NCBI RefSeq assembly: GCF_002954245.1
Contig: NZ_PPTG01000048.1
Span: 248,001-312,000 of the forward strand
Reading direction: 5' to 3'
DNA: 64,000 nucleotides
From: Cryobacterium aureum
GTDB taxonomy: Bacteria; Actinomycetota; Actinomycetes; Actinomycetales; Microbacteriaceae
The notes under the pieces are model-generated. The model was not told the origin of the DNA and ran no database searches. It saw only the letters and a list, made by a program, of their open reading frames with translations. Position 1 is the first letter of the stretch, and every line of letters begins with the position of its first letter. A program made the position numbers and the translations under genes. Below, piece by piece: positions 16,758 through 26,654 of this stretch.

Positions 16758-19700
16758 TTGTACCCCAAGAGTCGCAACGCCCAGAACGACAGTGGCGAGC
16801 ACGCGCCCGGCGCAGCCATCGTTCCGTCGCCCAACTTCCCAGCCCTCGAATCCGAGGTGCTGGAATTCTGGAAGAACGACGACACCTTCCAGGCGTCGAT
16901 CGACGCACGCGCCGGCGCCGAAGAGTGGACCTTCTACGACGGCCCGCCGTTCGCCAACGGACTGCCGCACTACGGTCACCTGCTCACCGGGTACGCCAAA
17001 GACCTGTTCCCCCGGTTTCAGACCATGCGCGGCAAGCAGGTGCACCGTCGGTTCGGTTGGGACACCCACGGTCTGCCGGCCGAGCTGGAGGCTGAGCGCA
17101 AGCTCGGCATCACCGACAAGAGCCAGATCGAAGAGATGGGCCTCGCCGCGTTCAACGCCGTCGCCCGGGAGTCGGTGCTCGAGTACACCAAGGACTGGGA
17201 AGAGTACGTTACACGCCAGGCCCGCTGGGTGGATTTCGAGAACGATTACAAGACCCTCGATATCACATTCATGGAATCGGTGATCTGGGCCTTCAAGCAG
17301 CTGCACACCAAGGGCCTCGCCTACGAGGGCTACCGGGTGCTGCCGTACTGCTGGCGCGACCAGACCCCGCTGTCTAACCACGAACTGCGCATGGACGACG
17401 ACGTCTACAAGATGCGCCAGGACCAGACCGTCACGGTTACCTTTCCGCTGATCGGCACCAGGGCCGAGACGCTCGGCCTCACCGCCGTGCGCGCCCTGGC
17501 CTGGACCACCACCCCGTGGACCCTGCCGAGCAACATGGCGCTGGCCGTGGGCCCAGACATCGTCTACGCCGTCGTGCCGGCCGGCCCGAACGGCACGCCG
17601 GACGCCGAGGTGCTGCGCGAAGGTGCCGACTCCACTGCAACGGTGCTTGGCGCCGAATACCTGATCGCCACCGACCTGGTCGGCAACTATGCCAAGGACC
17701 TGGGCTATGAGAGCGCTGCCGAGGCATCCGCTGCCGTATCGCGCACGGTGCTGGGACGCGACCTCGAGGGCGTCAGCTACGACCGCCTGTTCGACTACTA
17801 CGCCGATGAGTCGGTCTGGGGCACCCAGAACGCCTGGCGCATTGTCGTAGCCGACTACGTCACCACGATCGACGGAACCGGCATCGTGCACCAGGCTCCC
17901 GCCTACGGCGAGGAGGACCAGAAGGTCTGTGAGGCCGCTGGTATCCCGGTTATTCTCTCGCTCGACGATGGTGGAAAGTTTCTCAGCGACATTCCCGAAG
18001 TGGCCGGCCAGCTCTGGAGCGACGCCAACAAGCCGCTCACCGCGCTGCTCAAGGCCAACGGTCGGCTCATCCGCCAGGCCAGCTACGAGCACTCCTACCC
18101 GCACTGCTGGCGCTGCCGTAACCCGCTCATCTACAAGGCCGTCTCGAGCTGGTTCGTGCGCGTCACCGACTTTCGCCCGCGCATGGTCGAGCTCAACCAA
18201 GAGGTGAACTGGGTTCCGGAGAACGTCAAGGACGGCCAGTTCGGCAAGTGGATCGGCAACGCCCGCGACTGGTCGATCAGCCGCAACCGCTACTGGGGGT
18301 CGCCGATCCCGGTCTGGAAGAGCGACAATCCCGATTACCCCCGAACGGATGTCTACGGCTCGCTCGACGAGTTGGCGGCCGATTTCGGGGTGCGCCCGAC
18401 CGACCTGCACCGCCCGTACATCGACGAACTGACCCGCCCGAACCCGGACGACCCCACCGGTCAGTCCACCATGCGCCGCATCACCGACGTGCTCGACGTC
18501 TGGTTCGACTCCGGCTCGATGCCGTTCGCGCAGGTGCACTACCCGTTCGAGAACCGGGAATGGTTCGAAGCGCACAACCCGGCTGACTTCATCGTGGAGT
18601 ACATCGGGCAGACCCGCGGCTGGTTCTACCTGCTGCACGTGCTCTCCACCGCCCTGTTCGATCGGCCGGCCTTCAAGAACGTGGTCAGCCACGGCATCGT
18701 GCTCGGCAACGACGGCCAGAAGATGTCGAAGTCGCTGCGCAATTACCCCGACGTCAACGAGGTCTTCGACCGTGACGGCGCCGACGCCATGCGCTGGTTC
18801 CTGATGAGCTCGCCGGTGCTGCGCGGCGGCAACCTCGTCGTCACGGAGGAGGGCATTCGCGAGGGCTCCCGCCAGGTCATGCTGCCGCTGTGGAGCACGT
18901 ACTACTTCTTCACGTTGTATGCGAACGCCTCGGGTGCTGACGGTGCCCAGGGTTATGAGGCCACCTGGCGCACCGACTCGACCGACGTGCTCGATCGCTA
19001 CCTGCTGGCCAAGACCCGCGACCTGATCGTCGGCGTCACGAGCGACCTCGATGCACTCGACAGCACGGTCGCCGCAGCGCGCCTCCGGGACTTCGCCGAT
19101 CTGCTCACCAACTGGTACGTGCGCCGGTCGCGCGACCGATTCTGGGGCGGAGCCGCCGCGGGGGCCACCGCCCACGAAGCCTTCGACACCCTGTACACCG
19201 TGCTCGAAACCGTCTGTCGGGTGACCGCTCCGCTGCTGCCGCTCGTTACAGAGCGCGTCTGGCAGGGACTCACCGGCGGCCGCAGCGTGCACCTCGAAGA
19301 CTGGCCGGACGCCGCCCTGTTCCCCGCCGACGACGAACTCGTCACGGCGATGGACCAGGTGCGTCTGATCAGCAGCACCGTTTTGTCACTGCGCAAGCAG
19401 GCCGGCCTGCGGGTGCGCCTGCCGCTGACCAACCTCACCGTCGTCACCGGCAATACCGCGGGCCTCGCGGAGTTCGTCGGCATCCTCCGCGACGAACTCA
19501 ACGTGAAAACGGTCACTCTGATCGAGCTCGAAGATGACAGCGCCGCCGCCTACGGTGTCACGAGCAAGCTCGTCGTGAACGCCCGGGCTGCTGGGCCCCG
19601 CCTCGGCAAGCAGGTGCAGCAGGTCATCAAGGCCGCCCGCGCCGGCGACTGGAGCGAGACCGACGGCGTTGTCACGGCCGGCGGCATCGCCCTCGAGCCG

Positions 19701-20171
19701 AGCGAATACGAGTTGACCCTCGAGGCCAACAACAACGCCGAGGACGGCGGAGCTGCCCTGGCGCTGCTGCCCGGCGGCGGATTTACGCTGCTCGCCACGA
19801 GCACAACGCGCGAACTCGAGGCCGAGGGGTTCGCCCGCGACCTGATTCGGGCCGTGCAGGACACCCGCAAGTCGGCCGGTTTTCAGGTGAGCGACCGCAT
19901 CCGTCTCGATCTGGTGTTTCAGAGCGAAGCGGATGCCGACTCCCTCGACCTCGCCCCGGGCGTCGATGTCGCTGCAGAAACCCTCGCCACGAGTTTCACC
20001 ACCCACCGTCCGTCAACCGGTGAATTCTCTGCCGAGTTGCCGTCGGAGTGGCTGGAAGCTCGGGTCGGCGCGCCGGTCGAACACTATGTACGTTTTGAAG
20101 CCGACCACTATGTCAATCTGGGCGCCGTCATCGTGGCCGTCGCACGCGTGAACGGAGCAATCCTTGTCTGA
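16758..20171 (+). CDS. ileS: Isoleucyl-tRNA synthetase
   Basis: A class I synthetase of 1137 residues that charges tRNA-Ile. The HIGH motif is HYGH at residues 71-74 and KMSKS is at 655-659. The long form with a large C-terminal region corresponds to the actinobacterial/eukaryote-like type. A four-cysteine zinc site is not obvious at the C-terminus, as is usual for this type. I choose TTG 16758 because AGGAG lies 7 nt upstream and the T-box ends there; the open frame continues upstream through the riboswitch and cannot be coding. The end overlaps folC by 8 nt. Confidence 0.95.
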   Translation: MYPKSRNAQNDSGEHAPGAAIVPSPNFPALESEVLEFWKNDDTFQASIDARAGAEEWTFYDGPPFANGLPHYGHLLTGYAKDLFPRFQTMRGKQVHRRFGWDTHGLPAELEAERKLGITDKSQIEEMGLAAFNAVARESVLEYTKDWEEYVTRQARWVDFENDYKTLDITFMESVIWAFKQLHTKGLAYEGYRVLPYCWRDQTPLSNHELRMDDDVYKMRQDQTVTVTFPLIGTRAETLGLTAVRALAWTTTPWTLPSNMALAVGPDIVYAVVPAGPNGTPDAEVLREGADSTATVLGAEYLIATDLVGNYAKDLGYESAAEASAAVSRTVLGRDLEGVSYDRLFDYYADESVWGTQNAWRIVVADYVTTIDGTGIVHQAPAYGEEDQKVCEAAGIPVILSLDDGGKFLSDIPEVAGQLWSDANKPLTALLKANGRLIRQASYEHSYPHCWRCRNPLIYKAVSSWFVRVTDFRPRMVELNQEVNWVPENVKDGQFGKWIGNARDWSISRNRYWGSPIPVWKSDNPDYPRTDVYGSLDELAADFGVRPTDLHRPYIDELTRPNPDDPTGQSTMRRITDVLDVWFDSGSMPFAQVHYPFENREWFEAHNPADFIVEYIGQTRGWFYLLHVLSTALFDRPAFKNVVSHGIVLGNDGQKMSKSLRNYPDVNEVFDRDGADAMRWFLMSSPVLRGGNLVVTEEGIREGSRQVMLPLWSTYYFFTLYANASGADGAQGYEATWRTDSTDVLDRYLLAKTRDLIVGVTSDLDALDSTVAAARLRDFADLLTNWYVRRSRDRFWGGAAAGATAHEAFDTLYTVLETVCRVTAPLLPLVTERVWQGLTGGRSVHLEDWPDAALFPADDELVTAMDQVRLISSTVLSLRKQAGLRVRLPLTNLTVVTGNTAGLAEFVGILRDELNVKTVTLIELEDDSAAAYGVTSKLVVNARAAGPRLGKQVQQVIKAARAGDWSETDGVVTAGGIALEPSEYELTLEANNNAEDGGAALALLPGGGFTLLATSTTRELEAEGFARDLIRAVQDTRKSAGFQVSDRIRLDLVFQSEADADSLDLAPGVDVAAETLATSFTTHRPSTGEFSAELPSEWLEARVGAPVEHYVRFEADHYVNLGAVIVAVARVNGAILV

Positions 20172-21627
20172 GCCCGATAACCCCACCGACGGCACACCCG
20201 CCGACGACAGCACTGACTGGAAGAACATCACCGGTCGCGGCGACGACGACGAGCCGATGAACCAGCCGGCACCCCTTGACGCCTTCCGTGAAGCGGGGGA
20301 CGCCGTCTTCGCCGAGTTACTGCAGCGGGTGGGGGAGGCCCAGCCGCAGCCGCGTCTCGCGCCCACCCGTCGCGCCCTGGACTTTCTCGGCGATCCGCAG
20401 AGTTCGTACCCGATCATCCACGTGGCCGGAACCAACGGCAAGACCAGCACGAGCCGTCTGGTCGAGAGCATTGTGCGCGCCTACGGCCTGCGCACCGGCC
20501 TGCTGACCAGTCCGCACCTGGTACGACTCAACGAGCGCATTGTTATCGACGGCGAACCGATCAGCGACCAGATTCTGGCCGCCAACTGGGCCGACATCAA
20601 GCCATATCTGCAGCTCGTCGACCAGGAGCTCGAAGCCGCCGGCGAGGTGCCGCTGACCTTCTTCGAAGCCCTCACCGTTCTCGCCTTCGCCTGCTTCGCT
20701 GACGCGCCGGTGGACGTGGCCGTGATCGAGGTCGGTATGGGCGGCGAATGGGATTCCACCAACGTCGCCGACGGCCAGGTCGCCGTGTTCACCCCGATCG
20801 CGCTCGATCACACCCTGCGCCTCGGCAACACCGTCGCCGAGATCGCCCGCACCAAGAGCGGCATCATCAAGCCGGCGGCATCCGTTGTCTCCGCGGCGCA
20901 AAGCGCCGACGTGCGGGCCGAGCTGGATCGCGCGGCAGAACTGAGCGAATCGACGCTGGTTCACGAGAACGAGGGTTTCGAACTGCTCTCGAGCACCGTC
21001 GCCGTCGGCGGCCAGGTCATCTCGGTGCGCGGACTGGCCGGTACCTACACTGACCTGTTCCTGCCGCTCTACGGCACCCACCAGGCGCAAAACGCTGCGG
21101 TGGCCATTGCCGCCGTTGAATCGTTCCTGGGCGCTGGCAGCCAAGCCCTGGTCGGTGACCTGCTCGCCGAGGGCCTCGCCACGGCGACCTCGCCTGGCCG
21201 CCTGCAGCTCGTCGGCATCGAACCGACGGTGCTCGTGGACGCCGCGCACAACCCGCACGGAGCTACGGCCCTCGCCGCTGCGCTCGAGGCATACTTCGAC
21301 TTCGACGAGATCGCGGTGGTCGTCGGAATTCTCGCCGACAAGGACGCCAAAGGCATCATCGCCGCCTTGGCGCCGCAGGTCGATCGTTTCTATGTCACCG
21401 AACCGCACTCGGAGCGTGCCGTTCGCATGGACGACCTCGCCGACAACATCGCCGAGTGGACCAGCGACGAGGTCGCCTTCCGGTTCGACGATCTGGCGGC
21501 AGCGCTTGACAGCGCCCGCGAGTGGGCCGCCGAGGCCCCGAAGCGGGCCGTACTGGTCACCGGCTCGATCGTGCTCGTCGGCGAAGCGATCACCCTCGCC
21601 GCCGCCGGTGAGTGGATGGAAAAGTGA
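20164..21627 (+). CDS. folC: Folylpolyglutamate synthase / dihydrofolate synthase
   Basis: A 487-residue Mur-ligase-like enzyme that adds glutamates to folates. The ATP loop is [13 protein letters not shown], with the omega-loop region [15 protein letters not shown] and the catalytic [14 protein letters not shown]. The C-terminal domain contains DAAHNPHG. The first 35 residues are acidic and variable. The TTG start overlaps the ileS stop; the gene could alternatively start at the internal ATG (MNQPAP) at 20257. It is coupled to the DUF4233 gene by a 4-nt overlap. Confidence 0.95.
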   Translation: MSEPDNPTDGTPADDSTDWKNITGRGDDDEPMNQPAPLDAFREAGDAVFAELLQRVGEAQPQPRLAPTRRALDFLGDPQSSYPIIHVAGTNGKTSTSRLVESIVRAYGLRTGLLTSPHLVRLNERIVIDGEPISDQILAANWADIKPYLQLVDQELEAAGEVPLTFFEALTVLAFACFADAPVDVAVIEVGMGGEWDSTNVADGQVAVFTPIALDHTLRLGNTVAEIARTKSGIIKPAASVVSAAQSADVRAELDRAAELSESTLVHENEGFELLSSTVAVGGQVISVRGLAGTYTDLFLPLYGTHQAQNAAVAIAAVESFLGAGSQALVGDLLAEGLATATSPGRLQLVGIEPTVLVDAAHNPHGATALAAALEAYFDFDEIAVVVGILADKDAKGIIAALAPQVDRFYVTEPHSERAVRMDDLADNIAEWTSDEVAFRFDDLAAALDSAREWAAEAPKRAVLVTGSIVLVGEAITLAAAGEWMEK

Positions 21628-22142
21628 GCCTCGCCGCCGATGCCGCCGACGAGTCCGGCGCTGACAGCTCAGGCGCAGGCAACTCCGGCGCTGACGACTC
21701 CGGCGCAGGCAACTCCGGCACTGACACCCCTGGCGCCGGCACGTCTGGCACAGGCCGGTTTCGCCGGGCGTCGGGTCCGCGCTCGGTGAAACGGTCGCTC
21801 GCCACCATTTTGCTCGGCTTCGAGACGATCGTCGTGTTCCTGGGCGCCGTCGTGACCCTCGGCCTCGTGTCGGTCGCGACCCGGCCCGGCCCGGTCTCGC
21901 CGCTTGCCGTCATCATCGGCGGCGTGCTGCTCGTCCTGGCCATGGTCGGCCTGATCGGACTGCTGCGCTTTCGCTGGTCCTACCCGGTCGGCTGGGCGCT
22001 GCAGGCGATCATTATCGCCACCGGGTTCGTCACCCCGGCCATGTTCTTCGTCGGCGCCCTGTTTGCCGCCATGTGGACCTACTGCATGATCACCGGCTCC
22101 CGAATAGACAACACGCATACCGATCAACCCAAGGAGATTTGA
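21624..22142 (+). CDS. DUF4233 membrane protein between folC and ndk
   Basis: A 172-residue protein, GTG start at 21624 inside the folC stop. Residues about 10-45 are a low-complexity tract rich in Ser, Gly, Ala and Asp, encoded by three 30-bp tandem units. Four hydrophobic helices follow (starting at SLATILLGFETIVVFLGAV), which is the DUF4233 region known to sit between folC and ndk in Actinobacteria. The function is unknown. The C-terminus is polar. An AAGGAG in its last codons is the ribosome binding site of ndk. Confidence 0.85.
   Translation: MSLAADAADESGADSSGAGNSGADDSGAGNSGTDTPGAGTSGTGRFRRASGPRSVKRSLATILLGFETIVVFLGAVVTLGLVSVATRPGPVSPLAVIIGGVLLVLAMVGLIGLLRFRWSYPVGWALQAIIIATGFVTPAMFFVGALFAAMWTYCMITGSRIDNTHTDQPKEI
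21657..21746 (+). repeat. Three 30-bp tandem repeats in the DUF4233 gene
   Basis: Units at 21657-21686, 21687-21716 and 21717-21746 encode GADSSGAGNS, GADDSGAGNS and GTDTPGAGTS. The first two differ at few bases; the third is more diverged. Length is a multiple of three, so copy-number change would keep the frame. Confidence 0.85.
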
Positions 22143-22565
22143 ATGAACACCCCGATCGAAGAGACCCTCGTCCTGGTCAAGCCCGACGGCGTTGCCCGTA
22201 ACCTGACCGGTGAGATTTTGCGCCGCATCGAGGCCAAGGGCTACTCCCTGGTCGACCTGAAGCTCGTCGAACCCGACCGCACGCTCCTCGCCGCTCACTA
22301 CGCTGAGCACGAGGGCAAGCCCTTCTACGAACCCCTCGTCGAATTCATGGAAAGCGGCCCCATCGTCGCCTTCCGCGTCGCCGGCAATCGCGTCATCGAG
22401 GGTTTCCGAGCTCTGGCCGGCACCACCGACCCCACCACTGCGGCTCCCGGCACCATCCGCGGAGACCTCGGTCGTGACTGGGGTTCCAAGGTTCAGCAGA
22501 ACCTCGTGCACGGCTCCGATTCGCCCGAATCCGCCGCGCGCGAGCTCGCCCTCTGGTTCGACTAG
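22143..22565 (+). CDS. ndk: Nucleoside diphosphate kinase
   Basis: A 140-residue enzyme that moves the gamma-phosphate of ATP to other nucleoside diphosphates through a phosphohistidine. The active-site motif is NLVHGSDS near residue 120, slightly different from the usual NxxHGSDS spelling but with His, Gly and Ser kept. The N-terminus ETLVLVKPDGVARN is canonical. A strong AAGGAG is 7 nt upstream of ATG, and a terminator follows 15 nt after the stop. Confidence 0.97.
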   Translation: MNTPIEETLVLVKPDGVARNLTGEILRRIEAKGYSLVDLKLVEPDRTLLAAHYAEHEGKPFYEPLVEFMESGPIVAFRVAGNRVIEGFRALAGTTDPTTAAPGTIRGDLGRDWGSKVQQNLVHGSDSPESAARELALWFD

Positions 22566-22580
22566 CCAGCGCTGCTTAAT

Positions 22581-22612
22581 GGCCCCGTCTCGTTGTCGAG
22601 GCGGGGCCTTTC
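22581..22612 (+). terminator. Rho-independent terminator after ndk
   Basis: A 12-bp stem (22581-22592 with 22597-22608, one G-T pair) closes a TTGT loop and is followed by TTTCTGGTTT. It lies between convergent genes and ends the ileS-folC-DUF4233-ndk unit. Confidence 0.9.
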
Positions 22613-22622
22613 TGGTTTGCGG

Positions 22623-23222
22623 CTAGAGGCGGTTCAGCACGTCCATGTTGACCTGCGCCACGATGAAGAACACGATGTAGCAGACGATCGTGATGACGAA
22701 GACCCAGGAATAGGCGGCTCGCGCGAACCGGCGAACGGATGCCCCGCCCGGCAGGTTGCCCACCGTGAAGTTGTAGAGGGTCACGGCCAGAAATGCCGGA
22801 ATGGTCACCGCCCAGGTCACCATGCACCACGGGCACAGCACGTCGAGCACGAAAATGCTCTGGCCAATCAGCCAGATCACGAATGTGATCGCGCCGAGCA
22901 TGCCGATGTTGAGTCCCACCCAGAACCAGCGCGCGAATCGGGCCCCGGCCAGAATGGCCATGCCAATCGTGATGACCACACTCCAGGCGGCGAGTCCGAT
23001 CAGCGGGTTCGGAAAGCCGAAGATGGCGCCCTGCGGGGAGGCGAGATTGGTCGCGCAGCCGATGAGAACGCTGAAGCTGCAGCTCAGTTGAGCGTTCTCG
23101 TCTTCCAGCAGGTGGAGCTTGTCGAGCGTGAGGGCGAATGCCGCTGCAAACGCGATGACCCCGGCGATGATCAGGAAAATAGCCAGGCCGGTTGGACGCT
23201 GAGAACGCTCTGTCGTTGGCAC
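22623..23222 (-). CDS. Vitamin K epoxide reductase (VKOR) family membrane protein
   Basis: A 199-residue inner-membrane protein with about five helices. The CXXC redox motif is CPWC (VLCPWCMVTW), and the external loop cysteines are in LSCSFSVLIGC. Bacterial VKOR homologues reoxidise DsbA-type proteins with quinones, replacing DsbB. I start it at GTG 23222, where CATAAT lies 7 nt upstream, indicating a leaderless transcript; the frame is open further upstream but would run into a 16-bp tandem repeat array. No DsbA gene is adjacent. Confidence 0.85.
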   Translation of the reverse strand: MPTTERSQRPTGLAIFLIIAGVIAFAAAFALTLDKLHLLEDENAQLSCSFSVLIGCATNLASPQGAIFGFPNPLIGLAAWSVVITIGMAILAGARFARWFWVGLNIGMLGAITFVIWLIGQSIFVLDVLCPWCMVTWAVTIPAFLAVTLYNFTVGNLPGGASVRRFARAAYSWVFVITIVCYIVFFIVAQVNMDVLNRL

Positions 23223-23311
23223 TCTTGTGATTATGCCACTCGTGCGGCGTGGCTTTGTCCGATTACATGCGATAATCAGTGGTAGTCGTTGAGCCGCGCT
23301 CAAGCAGACGC

Positions 23312-23375
23312 CACAGAGCTTAATGAGCACAGAGCTTAATGAGTACAGTGCTTAACGAGTACAGAGCTTGCCTGG
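23312..23375 (+). repeat. Four 16-bp tandem repeats in the rne upstream region
   Basis: Units at 23312-23327, 23328-23343, 23344-23359 and 23360-23375. The first two are identical (CACAGAGCTTAATGAG); the third differs at four positions and the fourth matches only in its first ten bases or so. They are followed by two small hairpins (23372-23390 and 23396-23409). The interval 23223-23571 has no supported gene. Confidence 0.9.
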
Positions 23376-23395
23376 GCAACAGTCGCCCAGAATTA

Positions 23396-23409
23396 GGGTC
23401 CCACGACCC
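23396..23409 (+). other. Hairpin in the rne leader
   Basis: GGGTC and GACCC with a 4-nt loop. A second hairpin just upstream pairs CTGGGC (23372-23377) with GCCCAG (23385-23390). Both lie in the predicted 5' untranslated region of RNase E. Confidence 0.5.
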
Positions 23410-23571
23410 GAAGTATTTGCAGCCAGAGCACAGTCCCCGAGCACCAACGCGGGGCAAAGCCGGTTGCCGCAGTAAAAAATTCGCGGGGTTTTCACGAAGG
23501 TGACAACCTCGCACGAGAGAGTAACCGGTGGGTGGCGCGGTCATCCACAGCGGTCAAGGAGCGCACCAGTG

Positions 23572-26571
23572 ATGGTGGAAGACAACGAAAACAAGAAACG
23601 CAAGAGCCTGTTCGGCACTCGCAAATCAACCCGGAAGGCGCCGGTCACCCGGTCGACCGCCGCCCCAGCGGCCGAGGCACCCACAGTGCCGGTTGCCGCT
23701 GAGCCTGAGCCCGCCAAGATCACCATCGCGGAGTACAACAACGTCACCGGAGCGCAGCAGATGACCGACGTCACGCCCGATCTCGCCGCCGACGACAATG
23801 TTGCAGCTCCCGTGCGCCCGTCCTTCTCCCTGCTGTTCCAGGCGCCGGAGATCCTGCCGATGCCGGTTCGCACCGGCATCCGCTCGTCGCAGCAGGACGA
23901 TGACGACGACGAAGAAGAGACCACGACGGTTCGTCGTCGTGCCCGTCGTCGCACCGGCGACGAGAACCGCTCAGGCACCGATGACCCCGCCAACACGGTC
24001 GTCAAGGTACGCGCCCCGCGCGAACCCGAACTCATCACCGAACCCCAGCGCATCAAGGGGTCCACAAGGCTCGAAGCAAAGAAGCAGCGCCGCCGCGACG
24101 GCCGCGATGCCGGGCGCCGTCGCCCGGTCATCACGGAGGCTGAGTTTCTCGCCCGCCGCGAGTCCGTCGACCGTCTCATGGTCGTGCGGGCCAAGCACAA
24201 CAAGATTCAGATCGGCGTGCTCGAAGACGGCGTGCTGGTCGAGCACTATGTGGCCAAGAACCAGGACGCCTCGCTTATCGGCAACGTCTACCTCGGCCGG
24301 GTGCAGAACGTGCTCCCGAGCATGGAAGCCGCCTTCGTCGACATCGGACGAGGCCGCAACGCCGTGCTCTACTCCGGTGAGGTCGACTGGGACGCCGCCG
24401 CCGAGAACTCCGGCAGCAGCAACCAGGCTCGCCGTATCGAGCTCGCGCTCAAGCCCGGCGACAAGGTGCTCGTGCAGGTGACCAAGGACCCGATCGGGCA
24501 CAAGGGAGCCCGCCTCACCAGTCAAGTGTCCCTGCCCGGCCGCTACCTGGTCTACGTGCCGAACGGTTCGATGAACGGCATCAGCCGCAAGCTGCCGGAC
24601 ACCGAGCGTGCCCGTCTGAAGAAGATCCTCAAGGAGGTTCTGCCCGACAACGTGGGCGTCATCGTGCGCACCGCCGCCGAGGGTGCCACCGACGAGCAGC
24701 TCACCGTCGACGTCAACCGACTGCGTGAGCAGTGGGCACACATCACTGAGCAGGTCGAATCGGCTCAAGCGCCCGCCGAGCTGCACAGCGAGCCCGACCT
24801 GCTGGTCAAAATCGTGCGCGACGTCTTCAACGAAGATTTCCAGCGGATGGTCGTGGCTGGCCCCGACGTGCGCGCCACGATCGAGACCTATCTCAGCCAG
24901 GTCGCTCCCGACCTGCTCGAGCGCGTGGAAACCTACGAGGGCGAGGTCGACGCGTTTGACGAGTTCCGCATCTCGGAGCAGATCGAGAAGGCCCTCGACC
25001 GTAAGGTTTGGCTGCCGTCCGGTGGATCCCTCGTGATCGACCGTACAGAGGCCATGACCGTCGTCGACGTCAACACCGGCAAGTTCGTCGGCAGCGGCGG
25101 CAACCTCGAAGAGACCGTCACCAAGAACAACCTCGAAGCGGCCGAAGAAATTGTGCGCCAGCTGCGCCTGCGCGACATCGGCGGCATCATCGTGGTCGAC
25201 TTCATCGACATGGTGCTCGAGACCAACCGCGACCTCGTGTCGCGTCGCCTGATCGAGTGCCTGAGCCGCGACCGCACCAAGCACCAGGTGGCCGAGGTCA
25301 CCTCGCTCGGACTGGTGCAGATGACCCGCAAGAAGCTAGGCCTCGGCCTGCTGGAATCGTTCAGCGAAAACTGTGAGGCCTGCGCCGGCCGCGGCATCAT
25401 CGTGCACCACGACCCGGTCATCAAGCACCGTCAGACCGCGCAGCCGCCGCAGGAACGCCGCCCGCGTGCCAAGGGCGCCACTGTCACCAGCAACGGTGGC
25501 GGAAGTAACGCCTCCAACAATGGCGGCTCCGGCAGTAACCGGGAGAACGCCCACAACTCCGGTCAACGTGACGGGGGATCCGAAGCGCCCAAGAGCGGCC
25601 AGGGTACTCACGGCATCACCGAGGACGCCAAGCAGGCCCTCGCGCTGATCGCCGCCCGCACCATCACCCGCACCGGCTCGATTGCGATCATTCCGGCCGA
25701 AGGTCGGGCAGCGGATGCTGACGCAGCGACGGCCGCGCGGGTCGCCTCCGACCCGGCAAACAGGGCGCAGGCCACCAGCGCGCAGGCCAACACCGAGTCG
25801 GCCAGCGCTGAGCAGAACAGCGCTGAGCAGAACAGCGCCCAGCAGGCCGGCACTGAACACACCAGCACCGAGCAGTCCACGACCGAGCAGTCCACGACCG
25901 AGCAGTCCACGACCGAGCAAGCCACGACCGAACCGGCAGGCACCGATCAGGCCGAACCGGCGACCGCCGAGCGTTCACGAGGCCGCCAATCGCGGTCTCG
26001 TGGCCAGAATGGTCGCCCGCAGAAGTCGCGGTCCGAGCAGGCCCGCGCCCGTCAGGCCGGCACGGAACAGGCCGGCACGGAACAGGCCGGCACGGAGCAG
26101 GCCGGCACGGAGCAGGCCGGCACGGAGCAGGCCAACGCGGAGCAGGCCAACGCGCAGCCGACCGACACGCCGACGGCCGAGCCGGCGGCATCCGCTACCC
26201 CGGTTGTTGAGCAGGTCCTCACCCCGGCAGCAACGGACGCCGCACCACGCACCCGCGGTGGCCGCAGTACCCTCGCGGCCGGAGCACCGGCCGTGCAGGC
26301 GCCCGCGAACGACACGTCGGAGTCCGTCGATATCCTGGACATTCCGGTGAAGAAGTCCACGCGTACCGCTCGGCGCCCCAGCAAGCAGGTCACCGACCAG
26401 CTGCTGGATTCCGTGCTCGACTCGCTGCCGGAACCGAAACTGCCCGGCCAGGGACGCGCGCGCAGCCGCCGCGTCACGACCGCAGGCGGTTCCACCGGCC
26501 AGGCCATTTTGACCGCGACCGGCACGGCCACCTCCGCATCGGCACCCAGCCAGCCGCCACACGGCGACTAG
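23572..26571 (+). CDS. rne: Ribonuclease E/G family endoribonuclease
   Basis: A 999-residue RNase E that starts mRNA decay and rRNA processing. The acidic and Arg-rich N-terminal arm (to about residue 200) precedes the S1 domain (from about residue 210, GNVYLGRVQNVLPSMEAAFVD). The metal-binding catalytic segment is DIGGIIVVDFIDM near residues 535-547, and the zinc-link cysteines are in ENCEACAGRG near 600. The C-terminal 350 residues are disordered with two pentapeptide arrays. AAGGAG is 10 nt before ATG 23572; GTG 23569 directly before it is an equal alternative start. Confidence 0.95.
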   Translation: MVEDNENKKRKSLFGTRKSTRKAPVTRSTAAPAAEAPTVPVAAEPEPAKITIAEYNNVTGAQQMTDVTPDLAADDNVAAPVRPSFSLLFQAPEILPMPVRTGIRSSQQDDDDDEEETTTVRRRARRRTGDENRSGTDDPANTVVKVRAPREPELITEPQRIKGSTRLEAKKQRRRDGRDAGRRRPVITEAEFLARRESVDRLMVVRAKHNKIQIGVLEDGVLVEHYVAKNQDASLIGNVYLGRVQNVLPSMEAAFVDIGRGRNAVLYSGEVDWDAAAENSGSSNQARRIELALKPGDKVLVQVTKDPIGHKGARLTSQVSLPGRYLVYVPNGSMNGISRKLPDTERARLKKILKEVLPDNVGVIVRTAAEGATDEQLTVDVNRLREQWAHITEQVESAQAPAELHSEPDLLVKIVRDVFNEDFQRMVVAGPDVRATIETYLSQVAPDLLERVETYEGEVDAFDEFRISEQIEKALDRKVWLPSGGSLVIDRTEAMTVVDVNTGKFVGSGGNLEETVTKNNLEAAEEIVRQLRLRDIGGIIVVDFIDMVLETNRDLVSRRLIECLSRDRTKHQVAEVTSLGLVQMTRKKLGLGLLESFSENCEACAGRGIIVHHDPVIKHRQTAQPPQERRPRAKGATVTSNGGGSNASNNGGSGSNRENAHNSGQRDGGSEAPKSGQGTHGITEDAKQALALIAARTITRTGSIAIIPAEGRAADADAATAARVASDPANRAQATSAQANTESASAEQNSAEQNSAQQAGTEHTSTEQSTTEQSTTEQSTTEQATTEPAGTDQAEPATAERSRGRQSRSRGQNGRPQKSRSEQARARQAGTEQAGTEQAGTEQAGTEQAGTEQANAEQANAQPTDTPTAEPAASATPVVEQVLTPAATDAAPRTRGGRSTLAAGAPAVQAPANDTSESVDILDIPVKKSTRTARRPSKQVTDQLLDSVLDSLPEPKLPGQGRARSRRVTTAGGSTGQAILTATGTATSASAPSQPPHGD
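25858..25932 (+). repeat. 15-bp tandem repeats (STTEQ array) in rne
   Basis: Five 15-bp units in frame; three are identical (25873-25887, 25888-25902, 25903-25917) and flanked by a diverged unit on each side. They encode repeats of Ser/Ala-Thr-Thr-Glu-Gln type in the disordered C-terminal arm, from about residue 763. Confidence 0.9.
26053..26157 (+). repeat. 15-bp tandem repeats (QAGTE array) in rne
   Basis: Seven 15-bp units in frame at residues 828-862. Five encode QAGTE with a single GAA/GAG codon difference, and the last two encode QANAE/QANAQ. Near-identity at the DNA level suggests recent expansion by slippage or unequal crossing-over. Confidence 0.9.
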
Positions 26572-26654
26572 GCCCCGGGTAGAAGTCAGACGGTAACGCA
26601 ATCGGCGGGCAGCTCCCTCTCCTGCGGCGATGGCCACTCGGCCTCACCGCGGGG

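Noticed and set aside
16551-19292. Open frame of 913 codons on the minus strand
   Set aside because: It lies fully opposite ileS, whose motifs are certain. High-GC codon usage leaves long open antisense frames; the product has no recognisable motif and is rich in Arg, Gly, Val and His.
20317-21408. Open frame of 363 codons opposite folC, and a 437-codon one opposite rne (23971-25284)
   Set aside because: Both are antisense shadows of well-identified genes.
23223-23330. N-terminal extension of the VKOR gene up to 23330
   Set aside because: The extension is encoded by the tandem repeats and has no ribosome binding site, while a -10 box fits the GTG at 23222.
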